A stretch of DNA of 64,000 nt from Ramlibacter sp. (GCA_019635415.1 JAHBZN010000001.1:806001-870000); one strand, 5' to 3'; shown: positions 33,560 to 42,510, numbered from the stretch's first letter. The notes: generated from the letters alone by a model not told the origin. Numbers and translations are program-made.

Positions 33560-34971
33560 GCCATCACCTCGGCATCAAGGGTGGTTGCGCGCTCGGCGGC
33601 GACCTGCTCGAAGGACTGACCGGTGGCGATCAAGGTGACCGGCACGCCAGGGTGGTTCTGCTGGAAGCGTTTGATGGCGACGTCCACGTACACCGGCGCG
33701 ATTTCCACGCTACGGCAGATCCGACCGATGCGCTCGGCCGCCAGCATCGTGGTGCCGCTGCCGCCGAAGGGTTCGAACACGATGTCGCCCTCGTCGCTGT
33801 AGGCCTCGATCACAAACTCCGGCAGCGCGACCGGGAACACGGCGGGGTGGTCGATGTCCTGACCGATCTTGCCCTTGTGGCGCATCACGCGGATCACGCT
33901 GTCGGGGATGCGCGTGTCCTGCGTCGGCTGACCCTTGTGCGTCCAGCCGCCGACTTCGCCGTCCTTGCCGCGCATCGCCGTGGACGAACCATCGGCACGC
34001 AGGTGCGATTCCTGCCCGGCGTGCTTGCACGGCACGATCTTGTGGGGCTTGCGGCTTTCGCGGTTGAAGTGGAAGACGAACTCGAAGCTCGGGGCCAGTC
34101 GGCCCTGCCAGTCGCCAGGCATCCCCGGCCCCTGATCCCAGACGTACCACGCGAAGCGCCGCCAGCCTTGGCTGCGCATCCAGCCGAGCCACGCGTCCCA
34201 ATAGGGGATCACCTCGTTGTCGCGGTGGATCAGACCCAGGTTGACCAGCACCTGACCATCGGCCGCCATCGGCAGGTGCGCGAACACGCCGCGCATCAGG
34301 CCATCCCAATCGGTGATGCCGCCCGAGGTGTAGTCGCGCTGGTTGCCGTAGGGCGGCGAGGTGAAGCACAGGCGAGCGGCATTGCCGTCCATCAGTGCCG
34401 CGACCACGGCCCGGTCGGTGGCGTCGCCGCAGATCAGCCGGTGCGCGCCGATGGCCCAGACATCGCCGGGACGGGACACCGCCACGACAGGGGCATCCGG
34501 TACGTCGTCCGCCGCATCCGGTTCGTCGGCATCAGGCTCCGGGTCGGTACCGGCGTCGGTCACCTCACCCGCGAGCAGCGCCTCGATCTCAGCATCCTCG
34601 AAACCGGTCAGGGCAAGGTCGTACCCCGCCTCGGACAGGTCGGCCAACTCCAGCGCCAGCATCTCCTCGTCCCAGCCCGCATCGAGCGCCAGCCGGTTGT
34701 CGGCAATCACCAGCGCGCGCTTCTGCGCGACGCTCAGATGGGCCAGTTCGATCACCGGCACCTGATCCAGACCCAGCTTGCGGGCAGCGGCCAGACGCCC
34801 ATGCCCGGCGATGATGCCGTTGTCGCCATCGACCAGGATCGGATTCGTCCAGCCGTACTCGACGATGCTGGCCGCGATCTTGGCGATCTGGCCCTCGGCG
34901 TGCGTGCGCGGATTGCGGGCGTAGGGTATCAGCGCCTCGACCTTGCGGTACTCGACGTTGAGCGTGTTCAA
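33556..34971 (-). CDS. ParB-domain/SPPY-type DNA methyltransferase fusion
   Basis: This 471-residue protein has the same layout as its neighbour (NPRTHAEGQIAKIAASIVEY, then GHGRLAAARKLG). Its catalytic motif is FTSPPYGNQRDY and the SAM motif is FEPFGGSGTTMLA. An SPPY motif is usual for N4-cytosine methylases and some N6-adenine ones, so the two enzymes probably differ in target. They are similar enough to be ancient duplicates. An acidic linker (residues about 140-165) joins the domains. Confidence 0.87.
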   Translation of the reverse strand: MNTLNVEYRKVEALIPYARNPRTHAEGQIAKIAASIVEYGWTNPILVDGDNGIIAGHGRLAAARKLGLDQVPVIELAHLSVAQKRALVIADNRLALDAGWDEEMLALELADLSEAGYDLALTGFEDAEIEALLAGEVTDAGTDPEPDADEPDAADDVPDAPVVAVSRPGDVWAIGAHRLICGDATDRAVVAALMDGNAARLCFTSPPYGNQRDYTSGGITDWDGLMRGVFAHLPMAADGQVLVNLGLIHRDNEVIPYWDAWLGWMRSQGWRRFAWYVWDQGPGMPGDWQGRLAPSFEFVFHFNRESRKPHKIVPCKHAGQESHLRADGSSTAMRGKDGEVGGWTHKGQPTQDTRIPDSVIRVMRHKGKIGQDIDHPAVFPVALPEFVIEAYSDEGDIVFEPFGGSGTTMLAAERIGRICRSVEIAPVYVDVAIKRFQQNHPGVPVTLIATGQSFEQVAAERATTLDAEVMA

Positions 34972-34983
34972 AGTGGATTTCCC

Positions 34984-35021
34984 AAAAGCAAAACCCGCCG
35001 AGCGTTGCCGCCGGGCGGGTT
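34984..35021 (-). terminator. Rho-independent terminator upstream of the methyltransferase pair
   Basis: On the minus strand AACCCGCC and GGCGGGTT form a stem with a 14-base loop, followed by TTGCTTTT. It would end the early/replication transcript before the methylase genes and has the same stem as the terminator at 8001-8027. Confidence 0.75.
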
Positions 35022-35046
35022 GAGTGAATGAAGATTCTGGTGGGGT

Positions 35047-35101
35047 GGTAACTGCGCCAGGGGGTGGTAACCGGGGCCGGTAACCTGACCGACTGGTAAC
35101 C
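35047..35101. repeat. Four GGTAAC(C) repeats in the intergenic gap 34972-35330
   Basis: Copies begin at 35047, 35066, 35079 and 35095 with spacings of 19, 13 and 16 bases. They lie in a 359-bp gap without a gene, next to a terminator and upstream of the methylase operon. They could be regulator or packaging-protein binding sites. Apart from these repeats, the terminator and GC-rich sequence I see nothing else in this gap. Confidence 0.55.
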
Positions 35102-35330
35102 TTGCCCGCGCCCTGACGCTAAAAAAGCGTCGCGCTCGCGCCCCCCCGCATGGGACTTTCGGCAGGAAGGACCCCTTTCGCCTCGGGCCGCTCGCCGAAC
35201 CGTCACCGCTGTCCAGAAGATAGCTCGAATACTACGCTCGACCGGGGTGATTTGTTGCAGGGTCAAAAACCGCGCATCGCCGCTGACATGCTCGCACTGC
35301 AAACCACGCGCGCCAATTCACGCCAAAACC

Positions 35331-35726
35331 CTACGCCGTGACGACACCATTGAGTTGGTCGGCGACGGTCTGCAAGGCGCGGTGCCAGCGCCGCCACGCC
35401 GTCGTTCGGTCGCAGGCAAAACGGATCGTGATGTCGCGCCAGCCGTAGCGCTTGGCGCGCATCCATACAAGGTGGCGCTGCTCGACCTCCAGCCACTGCA
35501 CCCACTTCATCGTTTCCAGCATCCGGTCGATAGCGTCGGGGTCGGGTGGGAAAGGTCGGTAGACGTGCTCGTCGGCAGCTAACGTTTCCCACTCCTTGCG
35601 CACGATGATGGGCCAGGTGTTGAAGTAGCCTTGCACACGCACGGGCGGCAGGCGTCGTCCGGTGCTGGCAGCCTCCTCGAAGCGTGCGGCCACGTCGTCG
35701 ATTGTCCAAGTGCGGGGATCAGCCAT
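35331..35726 (-). CDS. DUF6362-like phage regulator
   Basis: This 131-residue protein (WTIDDVAARFEEAASTGRRL, then RMLETMKWVQWLEVEQRHLV and a C-terminal HTH, WRDITIRFACDRTTAWRRWH) fits DUF6362 proteins, found near terminase and replication genes (name from memory). The HTH supports DNA binding, perhaps a late-gene regulator. It overlaps the upstream small gene by 8 bases. Confidence 0.65.
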   Translation of the reverse strand: MADPRTWTIDDVAARFEEAASTGRRLPPVRVQGYFNTWPIIVRKEWETLAADEHVYRPFPPDPDAIDRMLETMKWVQWLEVEQRHLVWMRAKRYGWRDITIRFACDRTTAWRRWHRALQTVADQLNGVVTA

Positions 35727-35928
35727 GACGTGCGCCTCCCTGGCCGTAGAGGCGCTCGCCGATGCGCCGCACGAACTCGCGCTCGATGAAGTCCAAGCGT
35801 TCGTCGGCAGCGTTGACCACGAGGATGTGCTGATCGCGCCAGCCGCGTTGCTTCATCGCGTCGAGATCTGTGGTCTCGGGCTGGAGGCGACCCAAGGGGC
35901 AGCGATAGGTGGGCGTCGAAATCTTCAT
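35719..35928 (-). CDS. Small conserved phage protein
   Basis: This 69-residue protein (MKISTPTYRCPLGRLQPETT, then LVVNAADERLDFIEREFVRR) follows the RuvC-like gene with a 1-base gap. The charged C-terminal helix and position suggest an accessory of the replication block. No function is recognised. Confidence 0.6.
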   Translation of the reverse strand: MKISTPTYRCPLGRLQPETTDLDAMKQRGWRDQHILVVNAADERLDFIEREFVRRIGERLYGQGGARHG

Positions 35929-35929
35929 C

Positions 35930-36406
35930 TCACACCTCCCGTTCCAGTGCGTGCTGCTCGATGGCCCAGTGCAGCAGGGCCAGTGCGTCGGCCTCGTTGT
36001 CGTCGGTCGGAGCGTGACCACGGGCACGGGCGGACGCCACCATCTCGTCCTTGCTGGCATTGCCTTTGCCGGTCGCGTGCTTCTTGATCGTGCCGACCGG
36101 CACGCCCTGGTACGGGATCTGGTGGTGCTCGCACCACGCGGTGAGCGTGGCAAGGAACCCGCCGTAGGCGTGGGCAGCATCCGTGGAGACGTGGCGTCGC
36201 ACCTCCTCGAAGTGCAGGCAGTCGATCTCGTCGCAGGACTGTTTGATCTCGGTGAGCCAGCGTTTGAATCGCAGGAAGCGCATTCCGCCGCCTTCGAAGC
36301 GCTGCGGTCGGAAGCTCTCGGAACCGCTTGTGATGTGGCCGTCACTGCCGCGCAGCGCCCAGCCGGTGGTGGTGCCCAGATCGAGGGCGAGGATGGTGGT
36401 TGTCAT
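35930..36406 (-). CDS. RuvC-like Holliday-junction/branched DNA resolvase
   Basis: This 158-residue RNase H-fold protein has ILALDLGTTTGWAL with the first catalytic aspartate at residue 9, a middle acidic CLHFEEVRR, and the C-terminal acidic pair in TDDNEADALALL. Phage RuvC-like enzymes trim branched DNA before packaging. It follows a putative 43-residue gene directly. Confidence 0.8.
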   Translation of the reverse strand: MTTTILALDLGTTTGWALRGSDGHITSGSESFRPQRFEGGGMRFLRFKRWLTEIKQSCDEIDCLHFEEVRRHVSTDAAHAYGGFLATLTAWCEHHQIPYQGVPVGTIKKHATGKGNASKDEMVASARARGHAPTDDNEADALALLHWAIEQHALEREV

Positions 36407-36410
36407 GGTG

Positions 36411-36542
36411 TCAGTCCTTGCTTTGGCTGGTCTGACGGATCGGACGGGTCGTATCGAAACCTTCCATGAGGCGCGCGCACGCGCACGTGTAGGAGTTACG
36501 ACGTAGTCCGTCCGATCCGTCAGACGCGGTTGTGTCAGTCAT
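36411..36542 (-). CDS. Possible 43-residue protein across an inverted repeat
   Basis: A short frame begins at ATG 36542, overlapping the primase stop by 8 bases, and ends with TGA 4 bases before the RuvC-like start. The tight spacing suggests translation, but the DNA is mostly an 18-bp inverted repeat with its loop, so the frame may be a by-product of a structured element. Treat as tentative. Confidence 0.3.
   Translation of the reverse strand: MTDTTASDGSDGLRRNSYTCACARLMEGFDTTRPIRQTSQSKD
36430..36525. repeat. Perfect 18-bp inverted repeat with 60-base loop
   Basis: GTCTGACGGATCGGACGG at 36430-36447 is exactly complementary to 36508-36525. The loop is GC-rich with alternating CG runs. It lies between the primase-helicase and RuvC-like genes. 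Confidence 0.85.
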
Positions 36543-38817
36543 CGGCGTAAGGGGTGTAGGTGGGTGCTGGCGGGTACTTGAGGCCAATGCCCTGAAACCC
36601 GCGCAAGCCCATGCCGTTGCGCCATTTATCCAAGCCCCGGGTGAGCAGCAGATCGGCAAAGCGCTTCTGCGAACCGGTGAATTCGCCCGCTGCCTCTGCC
36701 CACGGCTTCCAGTCGTTGAACAGTTCTGCCGTCAGCGACTTGGCGTTGGCCTCGCGCACGCAACGCTCGTCGAGCCAGCGGCCCAACGCATCCTCGGCTT
36801 CGAAATACTCCTCGGTGGCGTCCACCACCCGCTGCGGCGGGGAGAGTCGTCCGTGGCGTTGCCAGTCGAGGCAACCATGCACGGCCCACGCCAAGATGCC
36901 GTCACGTTCGGCCAGGAGCTTCTGCTGCAGGTTCTTGTCACGGCGCTCGGGCGGCACGGTGATAGTGAAAGGGATCAGGTGCAGCCTGCGTTTCATCGCC
37001 TCGTCGATGTTGCGAATGGCGGGCCTGTGGTTGCCCGCCACGAACAACTTGAACTGCGGGAAGAACTCGAAGAAGTCCTGGCGCATGAAGCGCGCAGAGA
37101 TCTTGTCGCCACCGGTCAGGTTCTTGAGCTTGGATTCGGCCCAGCGCTTGCCCTGTTCGGTTTCGATGGCCGCAACGAAGCGTGCGCCGCGCAGCCCCGC
37201 CATATCGGTCGGGTGCCGGTCGGTGCGCGTCTCCATGAAGGTGTCCATCGGCGCATTGGTCGCGTAATCGCCGAGGATGGTGGCCAAGGTGTTCACGAAC
37301 ACCGACTTGCCGTTCGCGCCCGTGCCGTACAGGAAGAACAGCGCGTGCTCCTGCGTCGAGCCAGTCAGCGCGTAGCCGACCATTCGTTGCAGGTAGGACT
37401 GAAGTTCCTTGTCGCCACCCGTGACCTCGTCGATGAACTGCTTCCACGTCGGGCAGTCGCCGCTGGGCGTTGCTATGGTGATCTTGGTCATCCGGTCGGC
37501 GCGCTCGTGCGGGCGCATCCGGCCTGTCTTGAGATCGACCACGCCGCCCGGCGTGTTGAGCAGCCACGGATCGGCGTCCCACTCGTCGGTGGTGGCCGCG
37601 TGCCTGCGGTCAGCGCGCGCCAGCCGCTCCACACCGCCGATCGTGCTGGCGCTGGCGAGCTTCGCCGCGACCTTGGGGTTGTCGGCGCGCACAGCCGTCT
37701 GGCGGCAGACGCTGCGGATCAAGTCCGTGGCGGCCAGCGTGTCCTCGGTGCGCCAGCGTTGCCCGTCCCACACCAGCCACTTGCCCCAGCCAGCCACGTA
37801 ACGCCAGTCGCGGTGGTAGCGGCGGGTGAAGGACAGCGCCAGCGCGTCCTCCGTACCCCAGACGGACTCGTCGCTGCTGACCACCGGATCAACGTCATCG
37901 GCCACGTCGTGCATCTGCAAGCGTGGGCCGTGGGTGAGAAAGGCGGCGACATCGAAGCCCTCGGCGATGGCGTCCGCCACGTCCCAGCCCTCGGCGGCCT
38001 CCTCGGGCGGATAGAGAACGTGGCAGGACTTGGCTCCCGCCGACAGGATGGCCTGTGCTGCCTGCGTCGCATACTCCCAGCCCGGCTTGTCACGGTCGGG
38101 CCAGATCAACACCGCCTTACCGGACAGCGGCGACCAGTCGGTCTTGTCGACCGGGGCGTTCGCGCCGTGCATCGCCGTGGTGGCCACGATGCCCGCGTCG
38201 ATCAGGGCCTGCGCGCATTTCTCGCCCTCGACCAGAACCACCTGAGCGGCACTGGTCATCCCTGGCTGGTTGTAGAGCGGGCGCGGGTCGGGCGGTGCCA
38301 TCTTGCGCCGCTTCGCATCCCAGGGCCGGAACTGCTTCTTCTGCCCGGGCGGGTCGTAACGGTAGACGACGGCGATGAGATGTCCTGCCACATCGAGGTA
38401 GTCCCACTTCGCGGTGGCCGGGCCGAGGTCATCGACGGGAGCATCCTTCTTGCTCCTGCGCGCCAGAGTCGCCGGAGCACGCCCGACCAGTTCGGTCGCG
38501 GTATCGAGCACGCGTGGGAAGTCGGTGTGCGCATCGATGCCAAGGTGGGCCGCGATCAGGGAGAAAATGTCGCCGCCGTCACCAGTGGCGCGATCCGTCC
38601 ACAGGCCGGTCTTGTCACCGGTGAGCACGACTTCCAGGCTGTCGCCCGGACTACCGAGCACGTCGCCGATCAGGAATTTGCCACCGCGCTTCTTGCCTGC
38701 AGGGAACAGCGTTGCCAGTACCGATTCCAGCCGCGAGAGCAATGCCTCGCGGATTGCGTCGCGTTCGGCATCGAGGTCACGAGGAGCGGGCTTTTGCGTG
38801 TCGTTGAAATCAAGCAT
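36535..38817 (-). CDS. Phage primase-helicase (TOPRIM + SF3/D5-like)
   Basis: This 760-residue replication protein has a TOPRIM-type primase core, with VEGEK at residues 196-200 and LIWPDRDKPG about 40 residues later. After a linker comes a D5/SF3 helicase with Walker A YGTGANGKSVF (GTGANGKS 498-505) and a C-terminal ATPase region. A zinc-binding N-terminal domain is not obvious. It is the main replication gene of the phage. Confidence 0.9.
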   Translation of the reverse strand: MLDFNDTQKPAPRDLDAERDAIREALLSRLESVLATLFPAGKKRGGKFLIGDVLGSPGDSLEVVLTGDKTGLWTDRATGDGGDIFSLIAAHLGIDAHTDFPRVLDTATELVGRAPATLARRSKKDAPVDDLGPATAKWDYLDVAGHLIAVVYRYDPPGQKKQFRPWDAKRRKMAPPDPRPLYNQPGMTSAAQVVLVEGEKCAQALIDAGIVATTAMHGANAPVDKTDWSPLSGKAVLIWPDRDKPGWEYATQAAQAILSAGAKSCHVLYPPEEAAEGWDVADAIAEGFDVAAFLTHGPRLQMHDVADDVDPVVSSDESVWGTEDALALSFTRRYHRDWRYVAGWGKWLVWDGQRWRTEDTLAATDLIRSVCRQTAVRADNPKVAAKLASASTIGGVERLARADRRHAATTDEWDADPWLLNTPGGVVDLKTGRMRPHERADRMTKITIATPSGDCPTWKQFIDEVTGGDKELQSYLQRMVGYALTGSTQEHALFFLYGTGANGKSVFVNTLATILGDYATNAPMDTFMETRTDRHPTDMAGLRGARFVAAIETEQGKRWAESKLKNLTGGDKISARFMRQDFFEFFPQFKLFVAGNHRPAIRNIDEAMKRRLHLIPFTITVPPERRDKNLQQKLLAERDGILAWAVHGCLDWQRHGRLSPPQRVVDATEEYFEAEDALGRWLDERCVREANAKSLTAELFNDWKPWAEAAGEFTGSQKRFADLLLTRGLDKWRNGMGLRGFQGIGLKYPPAPTYTPYADD

Positions 38818-39037
38818 CCGCAGACTCCTCGCCAGACGCTTGCTGCCCGACGATCCACGCTTCCAGCTCTGCAGGCTTGAACCGCACGAGCTTGCCGACG
38901 CGGTAATGGGGAATGCGACGCTGCTTGCGTTCCTTCGCTTGCGAGAGCCAGTACGAGGGCAGGTTGAACATCAGTGCAGCCTGGCGTACGTCGATCAGTT
39001 GCTCGCCGAGCACATGATTCAAAGTCGTGGTGTTCAT
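38810..39037 (-). CDS. Small helix-turn-helix protein
   Basis: This 75-residue protein (EQLIDVRQAALMFNLPSYWL, then IPHYRVGKLVRFKPAELEAW) is a MerR/AlpA-like winged helix. It overlaps the primase start by 8 bases and the nuclease stop by ATGA, so it is expressed with the replication operon. Possible excisionase or regulator. Confidence 0.75.
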   Translation of the reverse strand: MNTTTLNHVLGEQLIDVRQAALMFNLPSYWLSQAKERKQRRIPHYRVGKLVRFKPAELEAWIVGQQASGEESADA

Positions 39038-39771
39038 ACTTTTGTTCTCCAGCAGCGGTCTTGCCACGCGCACATCCGGCACTCGAAGTGGGTCGGGTCA
39101 TTGAAGGCACGAGGCAGGAGATCTCCCGCCTCGGTGGCCGTGATGACCTTCACCGCCCGATCCGACATGCGCTGGCCCAGGGCTGCATCAAAGGGAACGG
39201 CCTCGGTGTAGATCTCCATCGTGTCGGCGTTGAGGGCCGTGAAGATCGCCGGGTGCTCGTGCAGTTCGAGATAGGCTTGGTAGATCGCCACTTGCGCGGC
39301 GTAGATGGGCTTGGAGATGGCCAGCCCCTTTTTCTCCAGGTCACTCCAGGACTTGTTGCCCAGACATTTGCATTCCCAGAGCGCGGGATAGGCGAAGCCC
39401 TCGGGGCCCGCGACGATGACGCCGTCGACGTGGCCTTGCAGGCGACCGTCGGCCACCGAGAAACCGAACTGCTCACCGTCTGACTTGCGGGTGCGCAGGT
39501 CGAAACCCGCGTCGCGCAGCCACGCCACCATGCAGTCTTCCATGACGTGGCCACGTTCGAAGATGCGCAACATCCGCCCCGGGGTGTCGCGCCCGTGGTC
39601 GATGGGAGCCTTGGCGTACTCGAACTGCAGCGCGCGCTCGCAGGCCACGCCCAGACGCGAGGCACCAAGGTACTGGCGCTCGGACTGGCGGGCGCGGGCC
39701 TGCTGTATCCCGGCGTCCACCAAGGCGGTGACCTGGCCCGAGATGCTCGATGAGGAGTTGAAGTCGATCAT
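39034..39771 (-). CDS. PD-(D/E)XK nuclease (Cas4/RecB-like, probable Fe-S cluster)
   Basis: This 245-residue nuclease has the active-site pattern D116 (GHVDGVIV), E133 and K135 (LWECKCLG). Four cysteines (C44, and C231, C234, C240 in CRMCAWQDRC) match the Fe-S cluster of Cas4- and AddB-like exonucleases. Together with the Sak4-like ATPase it probably forms a phage recombination module. Start overlaps the DUF6511-like stop by ATGA. Confidence 0.85.
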   Translation of the reverse strand: MIDFNSSSSISGQVTALVDAGIQQARARQSERQYLGASRLGVACERALQFEYAKAPIDHGRDTPGRMLRIFERGHVMEDCMVAWLRDAGFDLRTRKSDGEQFGFSVADGRLQGHVDGVIVAGPEGFAYPALWECKCLGNKSWSDLEKKGLAISKPIYAAQVAIYQAYLELHEHPAIFTALNADTMEIYTEAVPFDAALGQRMSDRAVKVITATEAGDLLPRAFNDPTHFECRMCAWQDRCWRTKV

Positions 39772-40268
39772 GGCTTCTTCCCCTTCGGTTCTTCCCAAGG
39801 CAGGTCGTCCTCCAGATCCGCGAACGGATTGGCGGCGTCGGGTGCCAACGGATCGGGCGCAGGCGTCATGCCTCGCACCGGTGGGTACTTGGTGGCCTCG
39901 TGGTGCGCGACCATCGCGTCCGACCAGCAGGTGACGATGGCATCGATCACCCGCAGCGCTTCCGCTTCGGAGTAGTCGCCCAGCGGCTTGGTGAAGCCGA
40001 TCTCGCCCGCTGCCTCGCCGAAAGCCTTGAGGCACTGGCGCATCGCGGCCAGCTCGACATCAGACGGATCGATCATGGCGACCCCCTTGATATCGGTGCG
40101 ACCTTCCTTGGCTCGCAGCCAGTTGCCGTACAGCGCATGAAACGCGTTCTGACAGCGTTGCGAGCAGAACACCCAGTCGATGGGGTAGCGCCGGGGATTG
40201 CCGACACCGTGTCGGTTGTCGGTGTGGCCGAATCCCCGGGCCTGTCGTTTGCAGACCCAGCATTTCAT
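39768..40268 (-). CDS. DUF6511-like zinc-binding phage protein
   Basis: This 166-residue protein begins MKCWVCKRQARGFGHTDNRH and has a second CxxxC-type pair (FCSQRCQNAF), a treble-clef-like zinc finger. The middle is helical (AAMRQCLKAFGEAAGEIGF) and the C-terminus is acidic and proline-rich. Resembles DUF6511 proteins (name from memory). Part of the early recombination/replication block. Confidence 0.65.
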   Translation of the reverse strand: MKCWVCKRQARGFGHTDNRHGVGNPRRYPIDWVFCSQRCQNAFHALYGNWLRAKEGRTDIKGVAMIDPSDVELAAMRQCLKAFGEAAGEIGFTKPLGDYSEAEALRVIDAIVTCWSDAMVAHHEATKYPPVRGMTPAPDPLAPDAANPFADLEDDLPWEEPKGKKP

Positions 40269-40275
40269 CGCCCCC

Positions 40276-40899
40276 TCACTGAGCCCAAGACGGCTTGCCC
40301 GTCACGGGTGCGCGTTGCGGAGCCGGTGTCTGATACGCGGGGGCTGCCTGCGCCGGAGCGCCGGACGTGCCGCCGCCCGACGCCTTGGGCGGCACGCCCA
40401 TCAACTTGGCGTAGTCGGGGTGATCCGGTTCGACCGCCACCTTCACCACGTTGCGGTCTTGGCCCTTGCCGTCCTTCTCGATATCGACGCGGGCGAGGAA
40501 CTCCAGGCCGTCCAGTTCGTGGAAGCCCTGGATGCGGCGCGCGGCGGCGGCCTGCGGGCCGTTGTCCTGCGGGTGGACGTTACGGGCGCTGTTGAGCGCT
40601 GCGCGAATGAAGCTGCGCCCCATCTGGCCCCAGGTCGGGCCCTTCTTGGAGTGCAGGCCGATGTTCGACCACATCTTGCGTTTGGCATGGTCGCCAGCGG
40701 TGACCACGAACTCGGCGGCGAGATAGATGGAACCGGTCTCGAAGGACTCGGTGGCGTAGCCGCCGCCCCAGCCTTGCGCGGGATCGTCGTAGCCACCGGG
40801 CTTGATGGTCATGCGCACCGGGACAGTGGTGCCCTTGGGGATCAGATCGAAGCCGGATTGCTGGGCGTCGGCGTCGTTGAAGTCATTCCATGCGGTCAT
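40276..40899 (-). CDS. Phage early protein, possible single-strand DNA-binding role
   Basis: This 207-residue protein (DFNDADAQQSGFDLIPKGTT, then IYLAAEFVVTAGDHAKRKMW) has a beta-rich body and a flexible C-terminal tail rich in Gly, Pro, Ala and Gln (residues about 165-207), the plan of many SSB-like proteins. It lies next to the Sak4-like ATPase gene, whose relatives work with SSB. The role is inference. Confidence 0.5.
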   Translation of the reverse strand: MTAWNDFNDADAQQSGFDLIPKGTTVPVRMTIKPGGYDDPAQGWGGGYATESFETGSIYLAAEFVVTAGDHAKRKMWSNIGLHSKKGPTWGQMGRSFIRAALNSARNVHPQDNGPQAAAARRIQGFHELDGLEFLARVDIEKDGKGQDRNVVKVAVEPDHPDYAKLMGVPPKASGGGTSGAPAQAAPAYQTPAPQRAPVTGKPSWAQ

Positions 40900-40904
40900 T
40901 GCGA

Positions 40905-41750
40905 TTACTCCTGAGATTCGATGTGTGCGGGGGTGGCGGCGCTGGCGGGCGTAGCGGATGCGCCCGCGCACTTGGCGATCAGCGCGCCGAGATGCGGCGG
41001 CTCCAGCACGTCGAGGCGACCGCTGCGGTCTTTGGCCGGAAAGCCGTAGGGATTGACGGTGTGCGTGACGAAGGCGCGGTAGGCGCTGCCGTCCTCGGCC
41101 TTGATCTCGGCCAGCGTCACGACCTCGTCGACGATGCCGGGCAGTTCCAGGCTGGTCTTGCTGCCTTCGATCTGCGGCACGAACACCTTGCGGTTGTAGT
41201 CATCGAGGCGTTCGTCGAGGATGGCCACGAACACCACGTTCTTCCCGCGTGCGTGCTGCAGGTGGGTCAAGGCACTCACCATTTCCTGGCCCAGCAGGCC
41301 GTAGGCACCGCGCAGATCAGGCTTGCCGGAGCGGTCGCTGGTTGCACCGGGCTGTGTCTTGCACCACGCGAAGCACTGGCGCGACAACTGCGTGATCGAG
41401 TCGAGGAAGAAGGTCTGGTAGCGGTCGAGCTGCGTCGCGTCGCCGAACTTCTCGATGACGTGGTCGTAGTGCGCCTGCGAGAACGCGCTCTCCGGCGGCA
41501 GCGACTTGTCTGGGCCCGCGAGGAACACGAAGAAGTCGCGGCTCTCGGGCCATGACGCCGGGCGGATGGTGTCGCCCGGCCAGTCGGCCACTGCCAAGTC
41601 ACCGGCCTCAATGTCGAGGAAAAGCGTGGTGGCAGGATCGAGGTCTTTGAGCCGGGTGGTCTTGCCGATGCCGGACTTGCCGAGCATCAGCAGCTTCACA
41701 CCCTTGCGCTCGGCCATGCGCTGCTGCGCGGAGATGATGGGGAGGCTCAT
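40905..41750 (-). CDS. Sak4-like RecA-fold ATPase
   Basis: This 281-residue P-loop ATPase has Walker A GKSGIGKTT at residues 24-32, a Walker B-like TFFLDSITQLS, and a RecA-type central segment. Phage Sak4 proteins promote single-strand annealing with SSB. The C-terminus is alanine-rich. The start overlaps the previous stop by one base. Confidence 0.75.
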   Translation of the reverse strand: MSLPIISAQQRMAERKGVKLLMLGKSGIGKTTRLKDLDPATTLFLDIEAGDLAVADWPGDTIRPASWPESRDFFVFLAGPDKSLPPESAFSQAHYDHVIEKFGDATQLDRYQTFFLDSITQLSRQCFAWCKTQPGATSDRSGKPDLRGAYGLLGQEMVSALTHLQHARGKNVVFVAILDERLDDYNRKVFVPQIEGSKTSLELPGIVDEVVTLAEIKAEDGSAYRAFVTHTVNPYGFPAKDRSGRLDVLEPPHLGALIAKCAGASATPASAATPAHIESQE

Positions 41751-42508
41751 CACGCGGCCTCCTTCAACTGCTCGGCGACAGCAGGATTCCAGAGGATCTG
41801 GTAGCCGCTGTGGCCGTTGCGCGAGTACGGCATGGCCTCGGCCCACCCCTCACCGGCCTCGGTCAGTTCCCATTCGTCGCGCTCGTTGCGGAACTGAAAG
41901 CCGCCGGCCGCCAGCATCTGGTTCGTGGCCTTCGCCGAGCGGTTGAGCAGCTTGCCAAGCTGCGTGGCGTTCAAGGCGCAGATCGGTTCGTTGGCCGATG
42001 GCAGCGCGCGGCGCAGCACCTCGGTGGTGATGCCCGTGTTCTCCTGAATGCAGGTCAGCGTCGCCGCCGCCGCGATGCCCGGTTTCACGCCCGGCACCTT
42101 CGCCACGGCCTCACCGATCAGCAGGATCGTGGAAACCCGGTCGTGGGCCGGCGCGGCCAAGGTCGCCAGTGCGCCGGGCACGGTGTAGCCGCCGGTCTTG
42201 CGGATCGCGGGCAGCACCTCGCTGGTCACCCAGCGCTTGAAACGCTTGGCGGCGTCCTTGGTACTGCCGAGGATCAGGGCGTAGAGGCCCGATTCATTGA
42301 CGTGGTTCTGGCGCTGACGGCCACCCGCCGTAAGGGTCTCCAGTTTCTGGAGATCCTCGGCATCGACGTGCGACTTGATCGCCTGAGACGGATTGCCCAT
42401 TTCCAGGGCATCGCAGACATCGGTGGCGTTGAACCACGGCTGCCCCTGATCATCGACCTGGACGCGCACGGCGTGCGCTTCGAACTGGAAGGGAATGATC
42501 GCGCTCAT
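41750..42508 (-). CDS. BRO-N antirepressor-like protein
   Basis: This 252-residue protein has a BRO-N domain (VRVQVDDQGQPWFNATDVCD, then VNESGLYALILGSTKDAAKR and FKRWVTSEVLPAIRKTGGY). The C-terminal half carries HTH-like segments (ALNATQLGKLLNRSAKATNQ). Antirepressors of this type inactivate prophage repressors, but the partner is not identified. GAGGG-type bases precede the start. Confidence 0.85.
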   Translation of the reverse strand: MSAIIPFQFEAHAVRVQVDDQGQPWFNATDVCDALEMGNPSQAIKSHVDAEDLQKLETLTAGGRQRQNHVNESGLYALILGSTKDAAKRFKRWVTSEVLPAIRKTGGYTVPGALATLAAPAHDRVSTILLIGEAVAKVPGVKPGIAAAATLTCIQENTGITTEVLRRALPSANEPICALNATQLGKLLNRSAKATNQMLAAGGFQFRNERDEWELTEAGEGWAEAMPYSRNGHSGYQILWNPAVAEQLKEAA

Positions 42509-42510
42509 GA

